A DNA stretch of 64,000 bases, from the NCBI GenBank assembly GCA_024867545.1, contig JANFNE010000004.1:1054001-1118000 (forward strand), in the 5' to 3' direction. Made by a program: the position numbers and the translations under genes. The notes under the pieces are model-generated. The model was not told where the DNA came from and did no database searches. It worked only from the letters and a program-made list of their open reading frames with translations. The stretch comes from Phytopythium helicoides (Eukaryota; Oomycota; Peronosporomycetes; Pythiales; Pythiaceae). Shown here piece after piece: positions 26,101 to 38,000 of the stretch; positions within the stretch are counted from its first letter, which is position 1; each line of letters starts with the position of its first letter.

Positions 26101-29100
26101 CTACGAAGCAGTAGAAACGAGATTGGGCGACGTCCATGAGTGACGAGTCCGACGTGACATGGTAGTGCTGGTCGTCAATGGATCTACCAACGCTACGGGC
26201 GCGCGCGGACAGATCGCGCGCGCCGCTACGAAGCAGTAGAAACGAGATTGGGCGACGTCCATGAGTGACGAGTCCGACGTGACATGGTAGTGCTGGTCGT
26301 CAATGGACCTACCAACGCTACGGGCGCGCGCGGACAGATCGCGCGCGCCGCTACGAAGCAGTAGAAACGAGATTGGGCGACGTCCATGAGTGACGAGTCC
26401 GACGTGACATGGTAGTGCTGGTCGTCAATGGACCTACCAACGCTACGGGCGCGCGGACAGATCGCGCGCGCCGCTACGAAGCAGTAGAAACGAGATTGGG
26501 CGACGTCCATGAGTGACGAGTCCGACGTGACATGGTAGTGCTGGTCGTCAATGGACCTACCAACGCTACGGGCGCGCGCGGACAGATCGCGCGCGCCGCT
26601 ACGAAGCAGTAGAAACGAGATTGGGCGACGTCCATGAGTGACGAGTCCGACGTGACATGGTAGTGCTGGTCGTCAATGGACCTACCAACGCTACGGGCGC
26701 GCGCGGACAGATCGCGCGCGCCGCTACGAAGCAGTAGAAATGAGATTGGGCGACGTCCATGAGTGACGAGTCCGACGTGACATGGTAGTGCTGGTCGTCA
26801 ATGGACCTACCAACGCTACGGGCGCGCGCGGACAGATCGCGCGCGCCGCTACGAAGCAGTAGAAACGAGATTGGGCGACGTCCATGAGTGACGAGTCCGA
26901 CGTGACATGGTAGTGCTGGTCGTCAATGGACCTACCAACGCTACGGGCGCGCGCGGACAGATCGCGCGCGCCGCTACGAAGCAGTAGAAACGAGATTGGG
27001 CGACGTCCATGAGTGACGAGTCCGACGTGACATGGTAGTGCTGGTCGTCAATGGATCTACCAACGCTACGGGCGCGCGCGGACAGATCGCGCGCGCCGCT
27101 ACGAAGCAGTAGAAACGAGATTGGGCGACGTCCATGAGTGACGAGTCCGACGTGACATGGTAGTGCTGGTCGTCAATGGATCTACCAACGCTACGGGCGC
27201 GCGCGGACAGATCGCGCGCGCCGCTACGAAGCAGTAGAAACGAGATTGGGCGACGTCCATGAGTGACGAGTCCGACGTGACATGGTAGTGCTGGTCGTCA
27301 ATGGATCTACCAACGCTACGGGCGCGCGCGGACAGATCGCGCGCGCCGCTACGAAGCAGTAGAAACGAGATTGGGCGACGTCCATGAGTGACGAGTCCGA
27401 CGTGACATGGTAGTGCTGGTCGTCAATGGATCTACCAACGCTACGGGCGCGCGCGGACAGATCGCGCGCGCCGCTACGAAGCAGTAGAAACGAGATTGGG
27501 CGACGTCCATGAGTGACGAGTCCGACGTGACATGGTAGTGCTGGTCGTCAATGGATCTACCAACGCTACGGGCGCGCGCGGACAGATCGCGCGCGCCGCT
27601 ACGAAGCAGTAGAAACGAGATTGGGCGACGTCCATGAGTGACGAGTCCGACGTGACATGGTAGTGCTGGTCGTCAATGGATCTACCAACGCTACGGGCGC
27701 GCGCGGACAGATCGCGCGCGCCGCTACGAAGCAGTAGAAACGAGATTGGGCGACGTCCATGAGTGACGAGTCCGACGTGACATGGTAGTGCTGGTCGTCA
27801 ATGGATCTACCAACGCTACGGGCGCGCGCGGACAGATCGCGCGCGCCGCTACGAAGCAGTAGAAACGAGATTGGGCGACGTCCATGAGTGACGAGTCCGA
27901 CGTGACATGGTAGTGCTGGTCGTCAATGGATCTACCAACGCTACGGGCGCGCGCGGACAGATCGCGCGCGCCGCTACGAAGCAGTAGAAACGAGATTGGG
28001 CGACGTCCATGAGTGACGAGTCCGACGTGACATGGTAGTGCTGGTCGTCAATGGACCTACCAACGCTACGGGCGCGCGCGGACAGATCGCGCGCGCCGCT
28101 ACGAAGCAGTAGAAACGAGATTGGGCGACGTCCATGAGTGACGAGTCCGACGTGACATGGTAGTGCTGGTCGTCAATGGACCTACCAACGCTACGGGCGC
28201 GCGCGGACAGATCGCGCGCGCCGCTACGAAGCAGTAGAAACGAGATTGGGCGACGTCCATGAGTGACGAGTCCGACGTGACATGGTAGTGCTGGTCGTCA
28301 ATGGATCTACCAACGCTACGGGCGCGCGCGGACAGATCGCGCGCGCCGCTACGAAGCAGTAGAAACGAGATTGGGCGACGTCCATGAGTGACGAGTCCGA
28401 CGTGACATGGTAGTGCTGGTCGTCAATGGACCTACCAACGCTACGGGCGCGCGCGGACAGATCGCGCGCGCCGCTACGAAGCAGTAGAAACGAGATTGGG
28501 CGACGTCCATGAGTGACGAGTCCGACGTGACATGGTAGTGCTGGTCGTCAATGGACCTACCAACGCTACGGGCGCGCGCGGACAGATCGCGCGCGCCGCT
28601 ACGAAGCAGTAGAAACGAGATTGGGCGACGTCCATGAGTGACGAGTCCGACGTGACATGGTAGTGCTGGTCGTCAATGGATCTACCAACGCTACGGGCGC
28701 GCGCGGACAGATCGCGCGCGCCGCTACGAAGCAGTAGAAACGAGATTGGGCGACGTCCATGAGTGACGAGTCCGACGTGACATGGTAGTGCTGGTCGTCA
28801 ATGGATCTACCAACGCTACGGGCGCGCGCGGACAGATCGCGCGCGCCGCTACGAAGCAGTAGAAACGAGATTGGGCGACGTCCATGAGTGACGAGTCCGA
28901 CGTGACATGGTAGTGCTGGTCGTCAATGGATCTACCAACGCTACGGGCGCGCGCGGACAGATCGCGCGCGCCGCTACGAAGCAGTAGAAACGAGATTGGG
29001 CGACGTCCATGAGTGACGAGTCCGACGTGACATGGTAGTGCTGGTCGTCAATGGATCTACCAACGCTACGGGCGCGCGCGGACAGATCGCGCGCGCCGCT

Positions 29101-29677
29101 ACGAAGCAGTAGAAACGAGATTGGGCGACGTCCATGAGTGACGAGTCCGACGTGACATGGTAGTGCTGGTCGTCAATGGACCTACCAACGCTACGGGCGC
29201 GCGCGGACAGATCGCGCGCGCCGCTACGAAGCAGTAGAAACGAGATTGGGCGACGTCCATGAGTGACGAGTCCGACGTGACATGGTAGTGCTGGTCGTCA
29301 ATGGACCTACCAACGCTACGGGCGCGCGCGGACAGATCGCGCGCGCCGCTACGAAGCAGTAGAAACGAGATTGGGCGACGTCCATGAGTGACGAGTCCGA
29401 CGTGACATGGTAGTGCTGGTCGTCAATGGATCTACCAACGCTACGGGCGCGCGCGGACAGATCGCGCGCGCCGCTACGAAGCAGTAGAAACGAGATTGGG
29501 CGACGTCCATGAGTGACGAGTCCGGCGTGACATGGTAGTGCTGGTCGTCAATGGATCTACCAACGCTACGGGCGCGCGCGGACAGATCGCGCGCGCCGCT
29601 ACGAAGCAGTAGAAACGAGATTGGGCGACGTCCATGAGTGACGAGTCCGACGTGACATGGTAGTGCTGGTCGTCAAT
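5117..29677. repeat. 125-bp satellite DNA array, about 196.5 monomers
   Basis: The array is 24.56 kb of head-to-tail 125-bp monomers, counted from ACGAGATTGG. The length equals 196 monomers plus 63 bases, less one 2-bp deletion near 26452. Monomers are almost identical; variation is confined to a few sites, mainly GATCTACC versus GACCTACC at position 68, GGGCACGC versus GGGCGCGC, and GCGATGTCC versus GCGACGTCC. Each monomer contains a perfect 10-bp inverted repeat, GGCGCGCGCG, loop GACAGAT, CGCGCGCGCC, which alternates C and G and could extrude or form Z-DNA. Since 125 is not divisible by 3, no reading frame runs through the array. Its role is unknown; satellite of this size is typical of heterochromatin. 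Confidence 0.98.
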
Positions 29678-31785
29678 TAGTTTTTTGTTACGTTTTTGGT
29701 AACCACCCACTTCAGAGCACCTTAATGCATACGAATACAGTCTCCATTTTGCGTTAAAGGGATCGCGTGGATTTGGTAAGTCTTTAACCTATACTAATAG
29801 AAAATCAACTTGGATTCCACGCGACGTCGTGCTCAAGTGCTGTGTGTCCCGTCACAAGATGATCCCGGCAGCAAGTGTTGAGTCCAATAGATAGGTTTCT
29901 GGCTTTCAGATGTACAATTCTCTTGACTCGTCCATACGAGTCTCTATATATCTCTAGATTCTTAGTTGTTTTGTGATAGTTTTAGCCAGTTTTCTCTAAA
30001 CTAACAAGTTCTCACTTTTCCATTCCCTTGCAAGCCACAATGACTACATCTTTGCACATATCGCACATCTACCAAGCTTCGACAGCAACTCAACGACTCT
30101 CCGGACCCTGCCGCCTGGGCTCCACACCATGCCGTTCAGAAACCCCGGTACGACATGCTAATCTTCACCCTTAACAGCGCCCTTTTTGTGCACTTCAAGA
30201 GCGCTTTCAGAGTCAAAAATGTCTGTTGAGTTGCCGAGCCTGTCAGTCAAGTCAATTGAAGTGCCAACTGCTACGTTCTTCTGTCCATTTTCGGCACCAA
30301 CCAATGGAGTCTGCTCGTATTAGAGCTTCAGGTTGAGTCAACAACGTTACTTATGCGAAGGGTATCCACTGTTCGGTGTACATCTTTCGAATGGGGAGGT
30401 GGATGAGTAGAGTTGTTCACGTGTCGTTTCGGTCGCAGTAGACACAAGTCGTATTCAAAGAGCACGCGCATTTTTTTGCTATCACTACTTAAGAACAGCT
30501 TTGATTGTGGGGCCATCTCCTGTTTAGCTTGAATGCACTCGTCGGTTTTAGCTAGTATATTATGCTACTCCGCCACTCTGACTCGTCCGACGCAGCTGCT
30601 CGAGCTCTTCGCCTGTACAAATCTCTTATTAGTTTTCCGATAACTGCTAAAATCCAAATTATTCATTCTAAAGAGCAACATCCGTGCAACATCTTGAAGA
30701 GAAGGGCCTCATGGTGAGCATCCAGTTTGGCGGCTGCACTATGTGGCAGTGATCAACGGTGCATCACCGTAGTTGCGCCGCAGACTTCGCACACAATGAG
30801 CTACACCAACAAATGCCAATAAAGCAACATCCACACACGCTGAGCAGGGAATTTGTCGAGCATGGAGAATGTGTTATTGTTTATCTTCTTTGTTGACCTT
30901 GACATCTGCGAACTAGCGCACCACTCCGATGTAGGGATACCAGATGGTCTACAGTACTCGAGTTAGAAAACACCCCTCAAGCAACGTGAAAACATAAGCG
31001 ATAACGGAATCCTCTACGGTCAGCTTGCTCACGCACATGCTTGGGGTGCTTCATGAGTACGAACGTGGTGCCCCGAGGATTGTGCAGTTTATTGTCGAGT
31101 TTCTCTGCAGAAGTGGACCTGGTCAGAAAGTTGATGTCCACGAGACGTTCACTTTGCGTAGGGCAAGAAAAACAAAGAGGCCAAGTGACAAGCGGTGGAC
31201 CGGCTTGCACCTCAAGTCTGCCGAAAAGCTCGAGTTGTGTGATATCGAGCGAGCAAACGGCGTGGTCTTCTTCGAAAATATGCTGCATGGATGACAACTT
31301 CTGGTCGTTCCTTGAAAGGGGCGAGGTGATCGGTTTGCGAGGCATGGAGATGCGCTTCGTTTGCTCCAACGAAAAGTTAATGCATTGGAACTAAAACGTC
31401 GTTCAGTAATGGCGAGGAGGAGAATGTTCCCACAAGGTGTCGGTACAGGTACAATCCAAGACAACTGGCCCCAGCATTTACAGTTTTAGTATTGACATGC
31501 TCTCCAACTGAGCCAAGCACTGCGAAACCTTTTCCGGTGGGCCATGCATGACAGGCCTCGCGTTCAAGCAGACAGACGATGCAGCAGTGGCACTGCGTAC
31601 GGCTATAATTTATCGCAATGAGCAACTTCAACAAGGCCATGCTGGCCCAACACGAGTGAGATCTTTGTGGCCAACTCAATGGCGTAATTATGAAGGCTAT
31701 CCATCATTCTCTTAGGGGTTCGCAGCGCTCATCAGTCCTGCTTGTAAACTAGAAGTTACTGCCTGAAGGCACATGTAAGCACTAC
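29678..31785. other. Gene-poor spacer between satellite and gypsy element
   Basis: The sequence becomes AT-richer where the satellite stops. I recognise no protein. Reading frames here are short, the longest being 130 codons at 30977-31369 on the minus strand, and match no family I know. An imperfect inverted repeat (CGCGTGGA near 29765, TCCACGCG near 29816) encloses about 40 bases and may be a small mobile-element remnant. The last four bases, CTAC, are the left target duplication of the gypsy element. Confidence 0.6.
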
Positions 31786-32800
31786 TGTGGTGAAGCAAAT
31801 TTCAATTCTGACCAAGGTCCTGGACAATTTAGCGGCCGGCCGGACATGCACCCGAAGAAATTGCAATTATGACCAAGCGCCGAGGCTATCAGGCGGGCGC
31901 TCCAGCGTCGGGGGGAAACTATTTACACTTCTGGCCAAAGCACCCATGGGTTGTCCGAGTGTCGCTGGGAGGTTTGGGTACACCAGCCGGTGGCAGGTAT
32001 GTACCCTCGGACGGTGACGGTCGGCAGTGTCAGCAGACGGGTACACTGGCCGGTGGCGGGTATGTACCCCGGACGGTGGCGCCTGGAAAGTGCCCGTAGC
32101 TGGGTACACTGGACGGTGGACAAGCGTGTACAGCCGACTGTGACAAGTGGCCTGTGGCGACAGTCTGGCCGGGTGAGCGGGCGGTGGCAGGAAGGTCGCT
32201 CAAGTAGCCCATACAAAGGCCAGTCAAACGGCCCAAGGGACAGACGAAGAGGCACCGCTGCTGGTCGGACGCGACTGCTCAGCGGAAGTAGGATTTTTAT
32301 ACTTGCATATTGTATAGGAGACAGTAGGAAGATGATGAAGCTATAAAGTAACAAATACAGAGCGGAATTTTCCAAGTCCGACGCAAGCATCTGCGCAAGG
32401 TGAGTCGTGGGTGTGGGCTGGATATGACCGCCGGCTGCACCGACGCACATTGAGTGTCGTGGTTGCGCCCAAGGTCAGGCCAAGAGTTTGGAGTGCTTGG
32501 TGGCCCTGTGTGTGGGCCGAGCCGCCTTTAGTGCGGTGAAAGACCCTTCGGCTGAGGGATCTCGGTCCGTCAGCCGCCGTGTAGTGCCTTGTGCACGTCG
32601 TCAGCTCGCTAGCTGAGGGCACGGAGAGTGCGAGTGCAGCTCGCTGGCTTGCTCGTAGCCAGCGGAGCGGTGTGTGTGTTGCTTGTTGAACCCTGTTCAT
32701 ACGTGTGCAACCCGGCTTATAGGGAAAGAACCTTGCCAAAAGGGAACACAACGTGAGGGGGGTTCGATACGCCTATATTTTGTTCAATCACTATATCACA
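31786..32800 (+). repeat. 5' LTR of gypsy element
   Basis: This 1,015-bp direct repeat of 45372-46386 begins TGTGGTG and ends ATCACA. It contains the 63-bp tandem repeat described separately. Open frames inside it occur identically in both LTRs and look like chance frames. Confidence 0.95.
31976..32120 (+). repeat. 63-bp tandem repeat inside the gypsy LTR
   Basis: GGGTACAC recurs at 31976, 32039 and 32102, an exact 63-bp period over about 2.3 diverged copies. The first two copies carry GGGTACA followed some 20 bases later by TGTACCC, a 7-bp inverted repeat. The same structure is at 45562-45706 in the 3' LTR. Tandem repeats in this part of LTRs are often enhancers; that role is inference. Confidence 0.7.
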
Positions 32801-32802
32801 AC

Positions 32803-32820
32803 TGGTGCGCATGCCCGGAT
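32803..32820 (+). promoter_or_regulatory. Primer binding site of gypsy element
   Basis: TGGTGCGCATGCCCGGAT starts two bases after the LTR. Its complement ends GCGCACCA and has the layout of a tRNA 3' end: T-stem strand CCGGG, seven acceptor bases, discriminator A, CCA. I cannot name the tRNA. An in-frame ATG for gag lies inside it at 32811. Confidence 0.75.
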
Positions 32821-32873
32821 TGCGTTGTCGTGCGAACAGGTTCAGCAAGCAACTTACGACTGAAGAGGAGAGG

Positions 32874-35057
32874 ATGGTGAAGAGCTACTCGCGTGCGACT
32901 TCAGCCAAGTCGGCAGCTCGAGCGGTGACGACTGCGCGGGATGAAGACGAAGAGCTGGCGGAATTCGGCGATCAGGTCACTCCGGACCTGTTCGAGGAGA
33001 AGCCAGCAGCTGAAGAAGGGCGTGAGGAGCTGGAGGAGAGTGACCAAGATGAAGAAGAGGTGTTGGTGAGCAGCGGAAGGGCTGCAGGCGGTGCTAGGAG
33101 CGCTCCAGGGGCGCCAGCACGCGCGGCTGGAGGTGCTTCAGCCTCCGGGAGAATTTCCGCTGGTGCAAATTCCCCGTCGGATCCACCTGTCGACGTCCGT
33201 CTGGCGGAATTGTCGCTCGCGACCGAGTCGAAGCCGAAGGACTCGCCAGCAGCGGAAAAGACTCTGTTCCGCTTGGCGAAGCAGATGCGAAGTGCGCGGT
33301 GGATGGGCTTATTCGATCCCGAATACGCCGTGAAGCCGTCTTGGGTATCCGCCTGGGAGAGTCTGTGGGAGCCACTGACGGTCGAGAACATCAGTCTGCT
33401 CGCTCTCCAGACAGAAAAACTGCTGTTGTCGCTGGGAATGCGGTGCAACGCTCGTCCCGACGTCGAAACGCTCGCCAAGTACGACTTCAAGGAGGTCCGA
33501 GACCAAGTGAAGGAGTGGAAGCGGCGAATTGTCGAAGAACTTGGCTGGAGCGAGATGTCGGGGCCTAGCGGAATCCCCCCGCCGAGTGGGAAGTCCACGC
33601 ACCCGTCTCGGATGCCTGGAACCGACCAACAGAAGACTCCATCGACCGTATCGAAAAATTCCGCCAAGAAACCAGCAAGGAAGACGCTTACCTTCTCAGA
33701 TGAAGATGAGTATGACGAGTTTGAAGAGAAGAAGCGAGGGAAAACGCCGTTTCAGCTACCTTTCAAGGCGGAATTGGACAAGGAAGACGTTGAGATGGAG
33801 AGTATCGATGGAGACCGCGAAGATCCTTTTCAGGAAGTGCGAGAGGCCTTTTCAGCTCACCCAGGAGTCGGAACAGCGCAGACAATCCAGATACAAACGC
33901 ATATTCCGCTGGACACCATCGCATTATTCTATGGTGATCGCGACCGCGGAGAGGAAGCCACGCAGTGGCTGAAGATGTTTGTCTACGCTATGAAAGGGTC
34001 GAAGCGGCCGCAAGATCAGTGGGTCGACACGTTCGAATTGCGGCTGCGCAAAGGAGCTCTTGACTGGTTCCGCCAGCTATCGCCGAAGACGAAGAGGAAG
34101 TGGACGTTGCTGTGCGAAGCATTCCTCGAGTACTACTGCAAAAACGCCAGACAAACTCCTGCAGCCAGATATTACCAGGCTGCTCGTCGGACGAATGAAC
34201 ACGTTCTCGACTATCTGCTTCGGCTGAATGGATACGCCAAAGCGGCAAAGATCCGGATCAGTTCGTCCGATGGAGGAGCGGAACATGTCCGCCAATTTCT
34301 CATGACTTGTGGAGACGACGAGCTGATGGATCGCTTTTATCCGCTCGGTATCACTCGAATTGACGATCTCGAGCGGATGATTCAAGAGAAATTACGCGGT
34401 GAGGAGCGGAAGAAAGCGCGGAGCTCAATGGGGCGTCGCCGACCAGAGCGAGACAACGAACGTCGTCGCGACGAGCATCGAAACCCGCCAAGGATCAGTC
34501 TGGCGGAAGCAACAGAGAGTGAGTTAATTGACGCGCTAACAACGCGCCGAACTTCCAGCGGAAATCGTGTTTCAGCTAGTGCGAATCGCATCCCAGACCG
34601 TGGTCGCCGAGTACAGACATACTATGATGATGAATACGACGACGGAAGCTACTGGGACCACTGGGACCACGATGTACGACGAGCTGAAGAAGATGAGTAC
34701 GATTCGGATGGATATTTCGTCGATTCCGCTGAACAGGAGCCCAACAGACAGCCGCCACCTTCATATCAAGGGCGGCATCAAGTACCAGACGGACGTCGCA
34801 TGGGGTACCCGCAATATCCGCCTCGCAACCGCGAGCCGCGAGAAGACTGGAGCCAAACGACCTGTGGAGCATGTGGGAGAATGGGACATCCGACCCATCG
34901 CTGCTTCCAGCGCTGCAAAATGTGCCTGCAGGTCCACCCAGCAGGGCAGTGCGAGAAGAACAAGCATCTCGAGCGCCTAATTAAGTTTGTCGGCACCAAA
35001 TTCGACCCCAACACACTTCCCGACGACATCAAAGAGATCCACGAGTCTTTAAACTAG
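32874..35057 (+). CDS. Gypsy Gag protein
   Basis: Gag forms the particle and packages the RNA. From ATG 32874 it has 727 residues; an earlier in-frame ATG at 32811 lies within the primer site. The first 330 residues are acidic and Ser/Ala-rich, probably disordered. A retrotransposon-gag capsid domain follows, starting near FYGDRD (about 350) and ending near residue 510. A basic and acidic linker leads to a CCHC zinc knuckle, CGACGRMGHPTHRC, at about 663-676. The frame ends with TAG at 35055-35057, which directly follows a TTTAAAC heptamer, so a fraction of ribosomes should continue into pol by a -1 shift. Confidence 0.92.
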   Translation: MVKSYSRATSAKSAARAVTTARDEDEELAEFGDQVTPDLFEEKPAAEEGREELEESDQDEEEVLVSSGRAAGGARSAPGAPARAAGGASASGRISAGANSPSDPPVDVRLAELSLATESKPKDSPAAEKTLFRLAKQMRSARWMGLFDPEYAVKPSWVSAWESLWEPLTVENISLLALQTEKLLLSLGMRCNARPDVETLAKYDFKEVRDQVKEWKRRIVEELGWSEMSGPSGIPPPSGKSTHPSRMPGTDQQKTPSTVSKNSAKKPARKTLTFSDEDEYDEFEEKKRGKTPFQLPFKAELDKEDVEMESIDGDREDPFQEVREAFSAHPGVGTAQTIQIQTHIPLDTIALFYGDRDRGEEATQWLKMFVYAMKGSKRPQDQWVDTFELRLRKGALDWFRQLSPKTKRKWTLLCEAFLEYYCKNARQTPAARYYQAARRTNEHVLDYLLRLNGYAKAAKIRISSSDGGAEHVRQFLMTCGDDELMDRFYPLGITRIDDLERMIQEKLRGEERKKARSSMGRRRPERDNERRRDEHRNPPRISLAEATESELIDALTTRRTSSGNRVSASANRIPDRGRRVQTYYDDEYDDGSYWDHWDHDVRRAEEDEYDSDGYFVDSAEQEPNRQPPPSYQGRHQVPDGRRMGYPQYPPRNREPREDWSQTTCGACGRMGHPTHRCFQRCKMCLQVHPAGQCEKNKHLERLIKFVGTKFDPNTLPDDIKEIHESLN
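35048..35054 (+). promoter_or_regulatory. -1 ribosomal frameshift heptamer TTTAAAC at gag-pol junction
   Basis: In the gag frame the sequence reads T-TTA-AAC followed by the TAG stop, an exact X-XXY-YYZ slippery heptamer. A -1 shift gives TTT-AAA-CTA and enters the pol frame, which is open here. About five bases downstream, GGCCCG can pair with CGGGCT (one G-U pair) around an inner CCAG/CTGG hairpin, a plausible stimulator at normal spacing. The heptamer class is established in viruses; its use here is inferred. Confidence 0.82.
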
Positions 35058-38000
35058 CAGGCCCGCCAGCTGAAACTGGGCTGGGCTCAAACGGGCTGCC
35101 ACAGTTAGCCGAACCAACGCTAGATGCGAATTACATTTGCGCCTATGTGGGTTCGGCTGAATGGCTGCTAGCGGAAGACGAATTGGGACGAGAAGAAATG
35201 GAGATTGGTGAGCGAGATGTTGGAAGGAAGAGAGTAAGGTGGTGGGATTCGACAGCGGAAATCCCGACCACGTGGCACGGAGCTGCATCCAGCCGTCAAG
35301 TGAGTGAGGACGATGCAGATGCGACACAGTTGCTCCAGATGGAGCGGGTCCTTGAACTGAAAGATGGAGAACGCCGAGGATGGTGGGCCTCGAAGCGGTT
35401 CGACAAACGGATCAGGATGAGAGCGCTGGTTAATGGCGCGGTGGATGACACTCGGCTGAAGATTCTGTTGGACACTGGAGCAAACGTCAGCATGATCAGC
35501 AAAAAGCTAGCGGAAAGACTCAACCTGTCCAAAGCTATGAGAAGGAATAAGGTCATCACGGTGCAAGGAATTAACGATAAGAGCGGCGTCGCTGGGGGAC
35601 GCGTCCTGGTGAAGATTACCCTCGGCTGGAACACGGTGTACGTGTATGATCTGTGGGTGATGGATCACAACGCAGGAGTTGATGTGGTCCTTGGGACGGA
35701 TTTCATGATTCCAGCCGGTGTACGGCTAGACATGTACAACCTGAAGGCGAAATTGCCAGATGAAGTGGTGATTCCGCTCGTGAAATCGGCAAATGCAGCC
35801 GAAGAGCCCGAGACGGGAGAAGAAGTGTTGTGTGTGCCGACAGAGCTGTTGACTATTGAACCAAGAGGTTTTAAAGACTACCGAGCACCGAAGAATCAGC
35901 CCGGAGCGACAACCCATGAGCTTTGGGTGAAGCGCACAGAGAAGCTCGTCCCCACGGTTATTTCCGCTAGGTCAGGACGAGTGAAGAGTGTGAGACTAAC
36001 GAACGTCACCGACAGCGGGGTGTGCTGTCCACCGCGAGCGGAAATGGCTGTGTGGATTCCGCGGGGGCGGATGCCTCAACAGGAAGGATATGTTCGAGTT
36101 CATTCGCCAAAATATGTCGACTGGCAAGTGATAGCTTATTCAGCTGCGAAAGACAAGCAGCTATATCATGTGGAAAAGGAGATCTACGATCAATGGCTCG
36201 CTAAGCAACCACCTGTCGTCCCGAAGCCCGAGTATCCGTGGCCAAAAGCGATTCTTGGAAGGCCAACAGCTCGAGCGGAAACAGTAGACGCTCTGGCGAA
36301 GGTGCAAGATCCAGCGGAGCCTGTCTGCGCCGCTGCCTTTGCTGCGAACTCACCCGTGGAAGCGTCAGAGCTTTCAGCGGAAAATGAAGGAGCACCGGTC
36401 TTCACCCCGACCAGAGAGTGCCGGCGAGTGAAAGACTCCCTCAGCGAACTCGAAGCAACATACTGTTCAGCTACTGCCGCAGCAAGTAGCGAGAAGCACC
36501 TCGATGAAGAACCAGGAGATACGTTCACCCGGGAAGGAGAGCCGATAATGATGGAGGACTATGCACACGAGCTCGCTTTCCTCCCCGAGGTAGACAATTC
36601 TGGACAGAATGAGCTGGACTTTACAGCGGAAAATGTGATCAATTCCGAGCTAACCGCAGAGCAACAAGCGCGGTTGGTAAGCTGTCTGGAGAAGCACAAA
36701 GCAATCCTAATTTCCAGCGGAAATGCGCTTCCACCGCCAGCTTATGGCGTAGTGTGCGATATAGATGTGGGGGATCACGCACCGATCAAGCAGAAGTCAC
36801 GCAGGATTCCGCTGAAGCACATGAAGAAGTTGTACGAGCTGCTGAAAGGATTGTTGAGTGCTGGGCTAATTGCGTTCTCAAGTAGCGAGTGGGCATCTCC
36901 AATTGTGATCGTCATGAAGAAGAACAAGGTAGATATCAGGTTGTGCATCGACTACAAGATGGTCAATGCGGTCACAAAGATTTTGGAGTACGCTATGCCA
37001 CTCGTGGACGACCTACTCACGGAGTTGCACAGCTATTTGTGGTTCTGCTCGCTTGATGCAGCGAGCGGATTCTGGGCTATCGTCATGTCCGCACGTGCGA
37101 GGCTGATATCGGCATTTGTTTGTCCCCTCGGACACTTTGAATGGCTCCGGATGCCATTTGGGCTGAAAAATGCGCCGATGATATACCAACGGATGATTGA
37201 TAATGCACTGTGGGGCTTTGTAAAGCCAGAGGAAGGTTGGGCCGAACGAGCACAACGAGTGGCTCAAGCGGAAAAGCTAGCGGAAAACCCTGCTGAAGGA
37301 AGCGAGACAGTGAACGCAGTAGCTAATGACATTTTCAGCGATGGAGCGCCTGAAGACTCAGAGCTAGTACCAGTGTTTGGCAGAAGATCATTCGTGGACG
37401 ACATTTGCTTCGGTGCGAAGACAGCGGAAGAGTGTCTGGACATTTTAGAGAGGCTGCTTGCAAGATTCGAGGAGTGCAGGATCAGTGTGAGCTTCACAAA
37501 GAGCTTATTCTGTAAGAACGAAGTCGACTTCCTGTCACACAAGGTCAGCGGAAATGGTCTGTCCGCTGACAAGAAGAAGCTTGGACAGCTGAAAGACCTG
37601 CCATTCCCCTCCACGAAAAGGGGCGTTCAAGCATTCCTGGGGGCGTTGAACTACTACAACCGGTTCATCCAGGATCTGGCAGTCTACGGAGCAGCACTCT
37701 ACCAGCTGAATGACGAGGATTTCCTGTCAGAAGAGCGACTAGGACCAGCCCGAGCGGCTTTCGACATGCTTAAAGCAAAAGCTGCAGCCGCACCTGTGCT
37801 GAAGCACTTCCAGCCAGATCTGGAAGTCTACATAATGGTGTTTGCGAACAATTGGGCGCTCAGCGGAACTGTTATGCAGATGCACGATGGGGTATTACAC
37901 CCTGTGCGGTTCTGTGGTCGCGTTTTGAACGACGCAGAGACGAGATACCACCCAGCGGAAAGGGAGGTGCTGGCACTGCTTCGGGTGCTGAAAGTCTGCT

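Noticed and set aside
26226..26510. Short minus-strand frames in satellite monomers
   Set aside because: The monomer length is not a multiple of three, and the frames are repeated chance openings that end within a unit or two.
5117..29677. Regular repeat that might be taken for a CRISPR array
   Set aside because: There are no unique spacers; the whole 125-bp unit repeats without interruption, and the context is eukaryotic.
30977..31369. 130-codon minus-strand frame in the spacer before the gypsy element
   Set aside because: I saw no family resemblance and competing frames of similar length overlap it; too weak to call a gene.
31923..32450. 175-codon minus-strand frame in the gypsy LTR (also 45509-46036)
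   Set aside because: It is identical in both LTRs only because the LTRs are identical, overlaps control repeats, and has no protein-like features.
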